34,353 nt of DNA from Prolixibacteraceae bacterium (lineage in GTDB: Bacteria; Bacteroidota; Bacteroidia; Bacteroidales; Prolixibacteraceae), in NCBI GenBank assembly GCA_003457135.1, contig DMSQ01000061.1, forward strand, positions 1,129-35,481. Reading direction: 5' to 3'. The notes under the pieces are model-generated. The model did no database searches. It saw only the letters and a program-made list of their open reading frames with translations, and had not been told where the DNA came from. Made by a program: the position numbers and the translations under genes. This document shows positions 1 through 8,610 of the stretch, piece by piece. Each line of letters opens with the position of its first letter. Within the stretch, counting starts at the first letter, position 1.

Positions 1-1037
1 AGCATTTCAGGATAAATAATTTCGTTTGCAGGGATGTCAACCAGCGCTTTTTTGCCGGCAACTTTATCTTTCTCGGCCCATTTGTAGCCGTCTCCGGGAC
101 TTAGCAAGTGCAAATCGTTTTCAGTTATCACTTCACCGGCGGCAATCGTACGCAAAGTGGCAACTGAACGTTCAAGCTTTACGCGTGTTGCCAGAACTTT
201 GTCGCTTACAAAAATTGCTTTTTCGCCAATGGCAAATTCGGTATTTCTAATGTCGCGCATCATTCGCCAGATTCCTTCCGGTTCGAGCGATCCGCGGTGG
301 TCTGTGCCTTTCATATTACGGTCGAGCGTAATGTGCTTTTCGATGATCTCGGCGCCCATTCCTACAGCAACGGCAGGCATTAAAATCCCGATGGAATGAT
401 CGGAATAGCCGACTGTGAATTGCGGATATTGTTCTTTCAGATATTGAATAGTCAATAAATTGATATTCTGATATTCGGATGGATATTGCGACAAGCAGTG
501 CAGAATGCTGATGTTGGAATGGTATTTTGTGATGATTCCGAGCGCGTCGTCCAACTCCTTTTTGCCGGTCATTCCGGTGGAAAGAATGATGGGGATTTTT
601 GTTTCGGCCATGGCTTCCAGAAGAGGCAGGTTGGTCAGGTCACGCGAAGCTACTTTCAGGCGGTCGGGCGCAAACAGGCGCAACATCGAAAGGCAGCCTT
701 TGGCGCAAAGTGTTTCAACAAATTCGAGCCCTTTCGATTTTGCATAGCGAAATACTTCAAAATGCTGTTCGTCGTTTAGTTCCAGAAACGCCCGATGCTC
801 GCCATACGTTTTTCCGAAGGAATTCGGATTGTCGTAGGGACGGAACATTTCGGATGCCGAAAGCTCTTCACTCAAATCGCGGCGCGTCATTTTTACCGCG
901 TCCATCGGCTTCAGTTTCTGGCCAAACAGCTTGTCTATCACGGGTTGGGTGACTACATCGATCAGTTTTTTGGCAATTTCAACTTCGCCATTGTGGTTTT
1001 GTCCGATTTCGCCAATGATATAGGTTGATTCTGACAT
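1..1037 (-). CDS. neuB: NeuB/SpsE-family nonulosonic acid synthase (3' end cut by window)
   Basis: This family condenses phosphoenolpyruvate with an N-acetyl-hexosamine derivative to make a sialic, legionaminic or pseudaminic type nine-carbon sugar in the cytoplasm. My translation from the ATG at 1037 begins MSESTYIIGEIGQNHNG, the family's N-terminal signature. It continues with a short STGMTGKKE motif, LHCLSQYPSEY, VGYSDHSIG and IIEKHITLD, all typical of the NeuB barrel. After that comes a SAF-like antifreeze domain (AAGEVITENDL, then KALVDIPANEII). About 345 codons are visible, close to the usual full length of roughly 335-350 residues, so only a few C-terminal residues should be missing. 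It lies 89 bp downstream of the SpsF-like gene on the same strand and is probably cotranscribed. The exact sugar made cannot be read from the sequence. Confidence 0.9.
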   Translation of the reverse strand, partial: MSESTYIIGEIGQNHNGEVEIAKKLIDVVTQPVIDKLFGQKLKPMDAVKMTRRDLSEELSASEMFRPYDNPNSFGKTYGEHRAFLELNDEQHFEVFRYAKSKGLEFVETLCAKGCLSMLRLFAPDRLKVASRDLTNLPLLEAMAETKIPIILSTGMTGKKELDDALGIITKYHSNISILHCLSQYPSEYQNINLLTIQYLKEQYPQFTVGYSDHSIGILMPAVAVGMGAEIIEKHITLDRNMKGTDHRGSLEPEGIWRMMRDIRNTEFAIGEKAIFVSDKVLATRVKLERSVATLRTIAAGEVITENDLHLLSPGDGYKWAEKDKVAGKKALVDIPANEIIYPEM

Positions 1038-1126
1038 CTTTAATATTTAGTATTTTATTCAATTTAATATTTGGCAAAATGATGTTAGTCAGCACCTTGC
1101 CAGATAAGAGACGCATTATGGGATTC

Positions 1127-1879
1127 TTATTTTTGATTCCTAAGTATTTCGGTTTTCATCTTTTCCAGAATTTCAGGATGGTTGTCGAGCCATTTGATGA
1201 TGTCACGAATAGCAAAATTAGGGTTTTCCATGGTCATTGCAGCAAATATTTTTTGCTGAATTTCAAAATCTTCAGGCGTATCCAATGTCATACGGATATC
1301 GGTGCGCATAAAAACCACCGGATTGGCCGGGATAAAATGTACCTTGAACAACGAAGGATTGCCGTAAATGAAATTGGTAACATGCTCGTGGTACAATTTT
1401 TCAGACGTCAGTTGCCGGGCTTTTTCAAGTGCATCGAATCTTACGGCTTCAGCCCAAAACCCGAAGTGGGTGAGAATGGATGGCTTGTTACCGGCCAGTT
1501 GAAACCCCAGATAATCTGCGTCACACTTTTCAAATTCTGTAATTAAAGTCTGCAACCCGGCAAAATCCAGAAACGGATTATCGGCACAAATCCGGATTAT
1601 TTTGCTGAAGCCATTTTGCCGCGCAGCCTGAATAAAACGGTCGAGCACATCGTTTTCCGAACCTCTGAAAACCGGAACCTCATGTTTTTCTGCCAATTGA
1701 CAAATGCGGTCGTCTGAAGGACTGACGGTGGTAGCCAGCACTGCCTGAACTTCGGTTTTCTTAGCTTTTTCGAGCAGTAAATCGAGAATCGACTGTCCTT
1801 GGTAGAATGGCAGGATAACCTTTTCCGGCATCCGGGTCGATCCGGTTCGGGCTTGTATGATGATTCCTGATTGGGTCAT
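1127..1879 (-). CDS. SpsF-like cytidylyltransferase-family sugar nucleotidyltransferase
   Basis: A 250-residue cytoplasmic protein. Residues 6-20 contain the nucleotide-binding signature IIQARTGSTRMPEKV of the SpsF/KdsB-like nucleotidyltransferase fold, and residues 94-104 contain a metal-site region with RICADNPFLD. This family activates or modifies sugars for surface polysaccharides, often beside a NeuB/SpsE-type synthase, as here. It is not a classical NeuA CMP-sialate synthetase by sequence, so the precise reaction is uncertain. The ATG at 1879 is preceded by a good TAnnTTTG element at 1905-1912, which supports both this start and a two-gene unit with the synthase downstream. The family call is firm; the substrate is an inference. 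Confidence 0.85.
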   Translation of the reverse strand: MTQSGIIIQARTGSTRMPEKVILPFYQGQSILDLLLEKAKKTEVQAVLATTVSPSDDRICQLAEKHEVPVFRGSENDVLDRFIQAARQNGFSKIIRICADNPFLDFAGLQTLITEFEKCDADYLGFQLAGNKPSILTHFGFWAEAVRFDALEKARQLTSEKLYHEHVTNFIYGNPSLFKVHFIPANPVVFMRTDIRMTLDTPEDFEIQQKIFAAMTMENPNFAIRDIIKWLDNHPEILEKMKTEILRNQK

Positions 1880-2212
1880 GATTATTTTTTGATTCGGATG
1901 AGGACAAAAATACGGAAATATTAGCTAGTTCGACATTCCCGTAGGTTTACTGTTAAACATGTATTTGGTCTGAAGTTGTGAAATTGAAATCCTTCATTTC
2001 ACGTGAAAGCACTTATTCGTCCTGACCAAATGAAACGTCTGATTGGTTCCTGATCCAGAGGAGCAAAATATTTATAGAAAGAAGAAATAGATGATGATAG
2101 TCGTCCGCACAAAATCGCAGAACAAGGCTTTATCCTATTTTCGGACGAAACAGCATTGGTCATAAAAAAAGTAGTTACATAAGAAATACAGAACCTTACT
2201 TTCGAAACCACT
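1880..2212. other. 333-bp intergenic region with a possible decayed ORF
   Basis: This gap holds the promoter-like element of the SpsF-like gene near its left end. A 70-codon minus-strand ORF (1999-2211) looks like an unstructured shadow. On the plus strand, 2006-2182 reads as 58 codons before a final stop, interrupted by two in-frame stops; the last stretch (PHKIAEQGFILFSDETALV) looks protein-like. It could be a small gene decayed by nonsense mutations, but I recognise no family and chance is a fair alternative. No tRNA or clear hairpin was seen. Confidence 0.3.
1905..1912 (-). promoter_or_regulatory. Bacteroidota -7 element TATTTTTG upstream of the SpsF-like gene
   Basis: On the minus strand 1912-1905 reads TATTTTTG, a full match to the Bacteroidota -7 consensus TAnnTTTG. 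It sits about 25 nt upstream of the ATG at 1879. I see no TTTG -33 element at the expected spacing, so the call rests on the -7 box and its position alone. Confidence 0.4.
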
Positions 2213-4315
2213 TTATTTCACCTCCACCACTCCACCCATCACCGATCGCCCACTCTCGCCCAGCGCTTCAATCGAAAAAAAGTAAGTTGTACCTTTGTCC
2301 AGTCCTCGGAAATTGTAGTTCGTTTCACCATTTACGGTGATGCAGTTGTACCGTTTACCAGGTGCAACGCCGTACCAAATGTTGTAGCCATAAGCGCGTT
2401 TCGATTGATTCCAGCTAATCATTGCATTACGAGAGTCAGCCGATGAGTGGTCAACTTTAAAGTTGCGAACTTCTTCAGGTTTTTCGCCTTTGGCCAAACC
2501 AAATACGCGGAAATCGCTGATTGCAAAAGAACCGGTGGGCATGTGTATGTTTTCAATCTTCAGGAAACGGGTATTTATCGGTTTTTGCAGTTCCACGTAG
2601 TCGTGTGGCACATCGCGGTCGTTGTCGCTTTTATCAATTAACAACTTCCAGCTTTGGGCATCAACCGATTGGTAAATGCGGTACTGGTGGTATAAATCCA
2701 TCGCCTTGTTGTGCTGGAAAGCGTTGTGCTCGTAGTAATTGATCTGTATCGCATGAACTTCTTTCACGCCGCCCAAATCCATTTGCAGCCATTCGCCGGG
2801 ATTGCCGTTTTTAGCTGCCCAGTAGGTGCGCATGTTTTCGTCCGAAGCATTTTTGGCAATCAGGTCGCCATCCGTAGAAGAAACGGTTATCGGTTTTTGG
2901 TACGAAAGGAGCATCCATCCGGAGAATGTTCCACTTCGGTGGTCGGTGGCTTTGGTCGGGTTCAGGCAAGGGTAGTCGCCGTAGCCTGTCGAAACATACA
3001 TGGTTCCATCCTCGTCGAAACCAGCCGGGTAAATGCCAATGCGCCGTTCGAATTTGTATTTGAGCGACAACATGCAGGTGGCCACATGCCAGTAGTTTCC
3101 GTAGTTATCCTGAAATGTTCCGCCATGACCGGCACCTTGCACAAAGCCGCCAGGCTTGTACGACACCGGATTATGTTTCTGGTAACTGAACGGCCCCAGC
3201 GGGTTGTCTGCCACGTAAACGCCGTCGGCATAAACCTTGAATTCGGTTCCGGGCGCTCCGTACTGAAAATAGTATTTTCCTTTATGCTTATTCATGAAAG
3301 CCCCTTCGGTAAAAGGCGCCAGCGTGGTACTATCGTCATTGTTCATGCCAAAGCGTTCCCATCCGTGTTCGTTGGGCCGTAGCATCATCACATCGGTAAT
3401 TTTGCTTTTGGGGTAAAAGTCGCTGCGGTTCAGTTCAACGGCTTTCAACGGAAACTCGTTGCTCGATCCGTAATACATGTACAAGCGGTTGTCGTCGTCG
3501 AGGAAAAATCCCGGATCCCAGAAGGGTAGGGCAACCGATTCGATTTTCCGTTTGAAGCGTCCGCTTTTCGGATCGGTGCTGTACCAAACAGGCAATCCTC
3601 GGTAAGTTGACCCCACATAAAAAAGCGTGTCGCCGCTTACAAAAGCGGAAGGTGCGCACTGGTCGTCGTCGGTTGGGGTGCGCTGGAAACTGGCATAGAC
3701 AAATTCCCAATGACTTAAATCTTTCGAATAATGAAACCCACCCTGATTGGTTGAGAACAGGAAATATTCGCCTTTGTAGTTCACCAGAATCGGGTCGGCC
3801 GAAGATCGAAACGAGCCATTCGCTTTTACATTGTTATTGAATGGCTCGAAATTATAGCTGATGTTAACTGGGTTGCAAAAGGTTTTCGGGTGATCGTTTT
3901 TCGGATCGAACCATTCGGTTGCCCTTGCCTTTTCTGTTTTTACTGAAGTTGCTTTCAGTGAATTCAGTTTGATGTCCACCTTACTTCCCATTCGTTTCAC
4001 ATTCACGCTGGTCATTTCCATTCCGGGGTAATAAACCACCATAATCGTGTCGCCGTAATCAGCGATGCGGTACATGCCATTGGCATCAGAATTATCATGC
4101 GCCGGACTGTATTGATACATGACCGTCGCCCCTTCCAGTGATTTGCCGTCGGGGCCGGTAATTTGCCCGGTGCGGAATTTTTTCTTTTTCAAGGTGATAG
4201 TATAATCGCTCACCTGGCCTTTCATTATGATAACGCTGTCTTCGGACTCCTGGGCTTTGGCCTGATAGGAAATAGAAAAAAGGAAAAAGAAAAGGGGGAA
4301 AAGCAGATTTTTCAT
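2213..4315 (-). CDS. Secreted GH43-family glycosidase with CBM32-like and FN3 domains
   Basis: A 700-residue exported enzyme. Residues 1-21 form a signal peptide. Residues about 40-118 look like a carboxypeptidase-regulatory-type beta-sandwich (GPDGKSLEGATV). Residues about 145-450 are a five-bladed GH43 propeller. The likely catalytic acids are Asp174 in SADPILV (base), Asp267 in FWDPGFF (pKa modulator) and Glu337 in FTEGAF (acid); the GAGHGGTF loop near 395 is typical of the family. Residues about 475-605 resemble an F5/8 type C (CBM32) module (ASDENMRTYWAA), and about 612-700 an FN3 module. GH43 covers arabinofuranosidases, xylosidases, arabinanases and galactanases, and the sequence alone does not choose between them. 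It is last in the minus-strand series, separated from the GH3 gene by a palindromic element, so its membership of the upstream PUL is uncertain. Confidence 0.88.
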   Translation of the reverse strand: MKNLLFPLFFFLFSISYQAKAQESEDSVIIMKGQVSDYTITLKKKKFRTGQITGPDGKSLEGATVMYQYSPAHDNSDANGMYRIADYGDTIMVVYYPGMEMTSVNVKRMGSKVDIKLNSLKATSVKTEKARATEWFDPKNDHPKTFCNPVNISYNFEPFNNNVKANGSFRSSADPILVNYKGEYFLFSTNQGGFHYSKDLSHWEFVYASFQRTPTDDDQCAPSAFVSGDTLFYVGSTYRGLPVWYSTDPKSGRFKRKIESVALPFWDPGFFLDDDNRLYMYYGSSNEFPLKAVELNRSDFYPKSKITDVMMLRPNEHGWERFGMNNDDSTTLAPFTEGAFMNKHKGKYYFQYGAPGTEFKVYADGVYVADNPLGPFSYQKHNPVSYKPGGFVQGAGHGGTFQDNYGNYWHVATCMLSLKYKFERRIGIYPAGFDEDGTMYVSTGYGDYPCLNPTKATDHRSGTFSGWMLLSYQKPITVSSTDGDLIAKNASDENMRTYWAAKNGNPGEWLQMDLGGVKEVHAIQINYYEHNAFQHNKAMDLYHQYRIYQSVDAQSWKLLIDKSDNDRDVPHDYVELQKPINTRFLKIENIHMPTGSFAISDFRVFGLAKGEKPEEVRNFKVDHSSADSRNAMISWNQSKRAYGYNIWYGVAPGKRYNCITVNGETNYNFRGLDKGTTYFFSIEALGESGRSVMGGVVEVK

Positions 4316-4338
4316 GGTTAATATTTAAATGTTTAGAC

Positions 4339-4473
4339 AGCCCCCTAAATCCCCCAAACGGGGGACTATAGAACCTACATGCTCAGAAAGTATTCTCTTT
4401 TCCTGATTCTCTTTTCTGAGTTTTCACTGCCGAAACTCCCTTCCCTTTTTGGGGAAGGGTTGGGGATGGGGCT
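4339..4473. repeat. Nested palindromic (REP/BIME-like) intergenic element 1
   Basis: The outer arms are AGCCCC (4339-4344) and GGGGCT (4468-4473). Inside are three further inverted repeats: TCCCCC/GGGGGA (4350-4355 with 4360-4365), CTCAGAAA/TTTCTGAG (4382-4389 with 4413-4420) and CCCTTCCC/GGGAAGGG (4438-4445 with 4452-4459). It fills nearly the whole gap between the GH3 stop codon and the GH43 start. It could stabilise or attenuate the transcript between these genes, or it may simply be a mobile palindromic repeat. Similar C-rich and G-rich palindromes are common between Bacteroidota genes. Confidence 0.65.
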
Positions 4474-4474
4474 A

Positions 4475-6772
4475 TTATTTCAGCACAAACCCTGCTTCGA
4501 GCGTATTAGCTGAACTGGTTCCAACAAATACTTTAAAATCGCCTGGTTCGCTGACCAGTTTCAGTTCGCTGTTGTAGAATTTCAGATCTTTTTCAGTCAG
4601 AGCGAATTCAACAGTGCGGGTTTCGCCTTTTTTCAGGAATATCTTCTGAAAACCTTTCAGTTCCTTCACCGGACGGGTTACACTGCCAACCATATCGCGG
4701 ATGTACAATTGAACCACTTCGGCGCCGTCGTAATTTCCGGAGTTGGTCAGGTCAACCGAAACTTTCAACTCGCCATTGATCGTTAATTCCGGATTTGATA
4801 GTTTCAGGTTTTTATAATCGAAGGAGGTGTAGCTCAATCCAAATCCAAACGGGAACAAGGGATCGTTTGAAACATCGAGATAATTGGAGCGGAACTTAGA
4901 GAACCATTTACCTTCAGCCAACGGACGTCCGGTGTTTTTGTGATTGTAATAAAGCGGAATTTGTCCAACATTCTGAGGGAAAGTTGCACTCAGTTTTCCG
5001 GATGGATTGACTTTTCCGAGCAAGACGTCGGCAATCGCATTTCCGGCTTCAGTACCGGCAAACCACACATTCAGAATTGCCGGTACATTGGCTTTTTCCC
5101 AACTGATGGTTAACGGACGTCCGGTAAACAGCACCATCACGACAGGTTTGCCGGTTGCAAGCAAGGCAGCCAGCAGTTCTTTCTGATTCTCCGGAAGATC
5201 AATATTTGAACGGCTCGAAGCCTCGCCACTCATTTCGGCCGATTCGCCAACTGCTGCGATTACTACATCCGATTTTCGGGCTGCGGCCACCGCTTCGGCT
5301 ACCATTTCTTTCTGCGAACGGTTATCCCATTTAGTTGGTTTCCCAAAAATACTGATGCGTGCATCGAGTTCCGGATCGCTCACCACGTTGGTCCCCATTG
5401 CATACAGGATGCTTGCTTCATCGCCGAGGGCATTCTTTAATCCATCGAGTAACGAAACCGATTTCCCAAAATCACCGGCTACACTCCAGGTTCCGGGCAT
5501 ATTCTCGCGATTGTCGGCCAACGGACCAACTAGAGCAATCGTTTTTTTATCCTGAAGTGGCAAAACTTGATTGTCATTTTTCAGCAAAACAAAAGTCTGG
5601 ACAGCAATTTCGCGGGCAACCTGTCGATTTTCGGGAGTAAAAACTTCGCTTTTGGCACGGTTGACATCGCAATAGCGGTATGGATCTTCAAAAAGTCCGA
5701 GTTGATATTTGGCTTCCAGAATCCTCCGGCAAGCCTGATCAATTTCCTGCTGGGTTACTTTCCCTTCGTTGAGCGATTGTTTCAGTGTCCCCAGAAATCC
5801 GTCGGCTACCATGTCCATATCAACACCGGCTTTTAGGGCAAGTGCCGAAACTTCTTTCAGGTTACCCATACCGTGATCAACCATTTCCAGAATACCGGTA
5901 TAATCGGTCACCACAAATCCGTTGAAACCCCAATCTTTACGCAAAAGATCGGTCAACAGCCATTTATTACCTGTGGCCGGAATGCCGTCAATTTCGTTGA
6001 ATGAGGCCATAATGCTGCCGGCGCCGGCATCAAGGGCAGCTTTGTACGGAGGCAGATATTCGTTGTACATGCGTATGCGGCTCATGTCGGTGGTATTATA
6101 ATCTCGACCTGCTTCGGCAGCTCCATACAAGGCAAAATGTTTGACACAGGCCATGATGGTATTGTTCTTCCGCAGATCATCGCCCTGATAACCTTTCACC
6201 ATGGCTCGGGCAATTTGTGAGCCGAGATAAGTATCTTCTCCTGAACCTTCGGAAAAACGGCCCCAGCGCGGGTCACGGGCAATGTCAACCATCGGGGAAA
6301 ACGTCCAGCAAATACCGTCAGCGCTGGCTTCCTGAGCAGCAATCCGGGCGCTTTTTTCAATCAGAGCCATGTCCCAACTGCACGACATTCCCAGCGGAAT
6401 CGGGAAAACGGTCTGGTAACCGTGAATCACGTCCATCCCGAAAATCAAAGGAATTTTCAGGCGGCTTTGTTCTACTGCGATTTGCTGCACAGCATGTATT
6501 TTTTCAGCTGATTTGATGTTGAAAAGTCCTCCAACTTTGCCTTCCTTGATTTTGTCAACGATGTTATTATTGCTTCCGGCTCCGGTAATGATGTCGCCTG
6601 ATGCGGGCAGGTTCAGTTGACCTAACTTTTCATCAAGTGTCATTTTGCCCATCAGGTCATTGATAAAAGCGTTCATCTGCTGATCTCCGCCGGAAGTCTG
6701 TTTCTGATTGCACGAAACGAATAGAGATACGAATAGCGCAATCATAATAAACAAGCTTTGTAATTTTTTCAT
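4475..6772 (-). CDS. bglX: GH3 beta-glucosidase lipoprotein, BglX-like
   Basis: A 765-residue periplasmic or membrane-anchored exo-glucosidase. I start it at the ATG at 6772 (MKKLQSLF) rather than six codons upstream because this gives a normal SPII signal with lipobox Cys at residue 21 (FVSC). The N-terminal barrel shows FGMDVIHGY, SPMVDIARDPRWGR, KHFALYGAAEAGRDYN and the nucleophile Asp290 in VVTDYTG. The second domain contains the MSGEASSR loop typical of BglX-type enzymes. A C-terminal FN3-like domain ends the protein (about 660-760, KELKGFQKIFLKKGET). BglX relatives cleave terminal glucose from beta-gluco-oligosaccharides, and a Bacteroides homologue is known to act on sophorose and beta-1,2-gluco-oligosaccharides. 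The GH144-type gene lies 167 bp upstream, which fits that specificity, but this is inference from context. Confidence 0.93.
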   Translation of the reverse strand: MKKLQSLFIMIALFVSLFVSCNQKQTSGGDQQMNAFINDLMGKMTLDEKLGQLNLPASGDIITGAGSNNNIVDKIKEGKVGGLFNIKSAEKIHAVQQIAVEQSRLKIPLIFGMDVIHGYQTVFPIPLGMSCSWDMALIEKSARIAAQEASADGICWTFSPMVDIARDPRWGRFSEGSGEDTYLGSQIARAMVKGYQGDDLRKNNTIMACVKHFALYGAAEAGRDYNTTDMSRIRMYNEYLPPYKAALDAGAGSIMASFNEIDGIPATGNKWLLTDLLRKDWGFNGFVVTDYTGILEMVDHGMGNLKEVSALALKAGVDMDMVADGFLGTLKQSLNEGKVTQQEIDQACRRILEAKYQLGLFEDPYRYCDVNRAKSEVFTPENRQVAREIAVQTFVLLKNDNQVLPLQDKKTIALVGPLADNRENMPGTWSVAGDFGKSVSLLDGLKNALGDEASILYAMGTNVVSDPELDARISIFGKPTKWDNRSQKEMVAEAVAAARKSDVVIAAVGESAEMSGEASSRSNIDLPENQKELLAALLATGKPVVMVLFTGRPLTISWEKANVPAILNVWFAGTEAGNAIADVLLGKVNPSGKLSATFPQNVGQIPLYYNHKNTGRPLAEGKWFSKFRSNYLDVSNDPLFPFGFGLSYTSFDYKNLKLSNPELTINGELKVSVDLTNSGNYDGAEVVQLYIRDMVGSVTRPVKELKGFQKIFLKKGETRTVEFALTEKDLKFYNSELKLVSEPGDFKVFVGTSSANTLEAGFVLK

Positions 6773-6875
6773 GTGTATGGTTTTAATCATGTTTGTAGCC
6801 TTGTGGTGGATGCAAATATGAAGGTTTGTTTCGATTTACGCGTCATGAGTTACGAATTTTTTCAATGAAAATGTT

Positions 6876-6903
6876 CCGGGTTTCGAGTTCCGGGTTTCGA
6901 GTT
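6876..6903. repeat. 14-bp tandem direct repeat, two copies
   Basis: CCGGGTTTCGAGTT occurs twice back to back (6876-6889 and 6890-6903) in the 167-bp gap between the GH144-type and GH3 genes. Related GGGTT-type words occur nearby. I see no role; slippage duplication is the simplest explanation. Confidence 0.75.
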
Positions 6904-6939
6904 ATTACCTGCAACGCATATCCCCTAACCCGTAACAAT

Positions 6940-8298
6940 TCATTTTCCAAATGTAAATCCAAGCTTTGTCAAACCGTTCTGAACATCTTTATCCTTCATA
7001 AAAAGTTTCCAAAGCAATTGAGAACGGTAATTTTCGATCATGACCACAATTGGTCCCTGGTCAATGGCCAGGTAATGCGGCGGGAACCAGTTTTCGGTTT
7101 CGCTGAAGGCATCGTAGAAGCCATAAGATCCCCAGAGTTTATCGCCCATCTTATCATAGAAATAGCGGGCTGCACGCATACTTTCTTCCGGAGAATACGG
7201 AAATGACGAAAGTGCAGCAGTTGGCGAAATCACACCTTTGTCGTTCGACGGCATATGCGCATCGTAACCTTTCACCGAATAACTGGCTGTTAGCCCCCAG
7301 CAATCGGTACTGTAACCTTTAAATTTCTTCGGGTTTTCGACACAGTACTCATAGTTGATCAGAACCTGGTTGCGGTTTTCTTCCCAGTAGCTGGCGTACT
7401 TGTCTTTCAGGTTACGCGGATCGAGCCCCACATAAGAATAATGCGCCCAAAACAGCGGACCGCCATATTCGGCAGCGCCATTGTGTTTCAACTTCAGGGT
7501 ATAACCATATTTGGTTGTTTCGCCATTGATGCCTCCGTTGCGTGCCCAGCATTTGTGGTAAGCTTCAGGAGAGAGCGGATAAGTTGGAGAACTGGCCCCC
7601 AACACATACGCAATCAAACATTCGTTATAACCTTCGATGGCAAAGTTCATTTCCCAGTTGTAAGTTGGCGACCAGTGCCAATACAGAGCGGGTTTGCCAT
7701 TCTGATACCAGCTCCATTCCACTTCATTGCATAGTTTGGCAATTTTTTCGGTCAATGCTTTTTCCGCCGGAACATCCTGTTTCAGGTAATTCTTCACGCA
7801 AATTAAACCCTGAACAAGGTAGGCTGTTTCAACAATGTCGCCTCCGTTATCTTTACCTCCGAAAGGTTTTACCTTGCCGGTTTCCCCAAACATCCAGTGC
7901 GGCCAGGCGCCATGAAAACGATCGGCCTTTTCAAGAAATCCGGCGATTTTGGTGAGGCGTTCAACACCAGCTTCACGGGTAATGAAACTACGCTCCATCC
8001 CAACCAAAATGGCCATTACTCCAAATCCCGAACCTCCGGAAGTCACCACGCTTTTATCATTTTCAGGATAAACACCATCGGTATGAATTCGTTCGCAAGC
8101 CATTCCTGAAGTTGGTTCGGCGCCTTCCCAAAAATACTGGAAGGTGCGGTATTGAATAGAATCGAGTAATTGATCATCAGAAAGACGAGTTGCTGGTGCA
8201 ACGTCTTTTTTGGTTTTGACTATGGCGCTTCCGCAGGAATAGAAAACCATTAGCATGAAAAGGGGCCAAATTGAGTGTAACAATAGTTTATTGTTCAT
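6940..8298 (-). CDS. GH144-type endo-beta-1,2-glucanase-like lipoprotein (copy A)
   Basis: A 452-residue lipoprotein with lipobox Cys22 (FYSC). From about residue 40 to the end it is one (alpha/alpha)6-barrel domain of the COG5368 'glucoamylase family', which includes the GH144 endo-beta-1,2-glucanases. Hallmarks shared with copy B are the SGGSGFGVMAILVG segment (87-100), the acidic GGDIVET motif (152-158; Asp154 and Glu157 are candidate catalytic-site acids), AHYSYVGLDP (285-294), ISPTAALSSFPY (357-368) and LAIDQGPIVVMIENYRS (410-426). It has no extra C-terminal domain. It would cut beta-1,2-glucan into short oligosaccharides at the cell surface or in the periplasm. It lies upstream of the GH3 gene and may have its own promoter (8345-8352). 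COG5368 members of other specificity exist, so the activity is a good inference rather than a certainty. Confidence 0.85.
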   Translation of the reverse strand: MNNKLLLHSIWPLFMLMVFYSCGSAIVKTKKDVAPATRLSDDQLLDSIQYRTFQYFWEGAEPTSGMACERIHTDGVYPENDKSVVTSGGSGFGVMAILVGMERSFITREAGVERLTKIAGFLEKADRFHGAWPHWMFGETGKVKPFGGKDNGGDIVETAYLVQGLICVKNYLKQDVPAEKALTEKIAKLCNEVEWSWYQNGKPALYWHWSPTYNWEMNFAIEGYNECLIAYVLGASSPTYPLSPEAYHKCWARNGGINGETTKYGYTLKLKHNGAAEYGGPLFWAHYSYVGLDPRNLKDKYASYWEENRNQVLINYEYCVENPKKFKGYSTDCWGLTASYSVKGYDAHMPSNDKGVISPTAALSSFPYSPEESMRAARYFYDKMGDKLWGSYGFYDAFSETENWFPPHYLAIDQGPIVVMIENYRSQLLWKLFMKDKDVQNGLTKLGFTFGK

Positions 8299-8344
8299 GG
8301 GATCAGGAATAAAAACAATTTATGAATTTCCGTCTTAGTGTGTT

Positions 8345-8352
8345 CAAAACTA
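8345..8352 (-). promoter_or_regulatory. Bacteroidota -7 element TAGTTTTG upstream of GH144 copy A
   Basis: Minus-strand 8352-8345 reads TAGTTTTG, matching TAnnTTTG, about 47 nt upstream of the ATG at 8298. No TTTG -33 element was found at the usual distance. The element lies just downstream, in transcription order, of the palindromic repeat, which is a sensible place for a new promoter. Confidence 0.35.
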
Positions 8353-8366
8353 TGTAATGAAATGTT

Positions 8367-8497
8367 ATCCTTTGCCGTTGACTGAAGTCAACGGGTAAAA
8401 GAAAGATACAAGACCGGGGCTTTAGCCCAATAAACTGTGGCTAAAGCCAAAAGTGCGCTTTAAATCTGTCCGTCAGTTGAAGCTGACGGCAAAGGAT
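8367..8497. repeat. Nested palindromic (REP/BIME-like) intergenic element 2
   Basis: A 131-bp element with perfect 12-bp outer arms, ATCCTTTGCCGT (8367-8378) and ACGGCAAAGGAT (8486-8497). Inside are two related hairpins, CCGTTGACTGAAGTCAACGG (8375-8394; 9-bp stem, 2-nt loop) and CCGTCAGTTGAAGCTGACGG (8470-8489). Between them GGCTTTAGCC (418-427 of the 8000s) and its reverse complement GGCTAAAGCC (8439-8448) form another pair. The paired head-to-head palindromes resemble the REP doublets that RAYT/TnpA-REP transposases mobilise in other bacteria; no such transposase is in this window. Confidence 0.8.
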
Positions 8498-8610
8498 AGT
8501 CTTCGGCATGAGTTTGACTGAGTTCACGGCGCAGTCTCAGTCGCTTTCTTAGGTAAATACCGGGTACTTATTTAAGATTAACCAACTTCAATTTCAGGTT
8601 TCAAAGTTAC

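Noticed and set aside
1025..1546. 173-codon plus-strand ORF
   Set aside because: It lies mostly antisense to the SpsF-like gene and part of the NeuB start; composition is not protein-like.
1999..2211. 70-codon minus-strand ORF in the intergenic gap
   Set aside because: No signal, domain or promoter. The opposite strand of the same stretch looks more protein-like, so this is probably a shadow.
2711..3382. 223-codon plus-strand ORF
   Set aside because: It is wholly antisense to the well-supported GH43 gene and shows no domain or signal.
2213..4315. GH43 as a core beta-1,2-glucan enzyme
   Set aside because: No known GH43 acts on this glucan and a palindromic element separates it from GH3. I list it only as a neighbour of uncertain membership.
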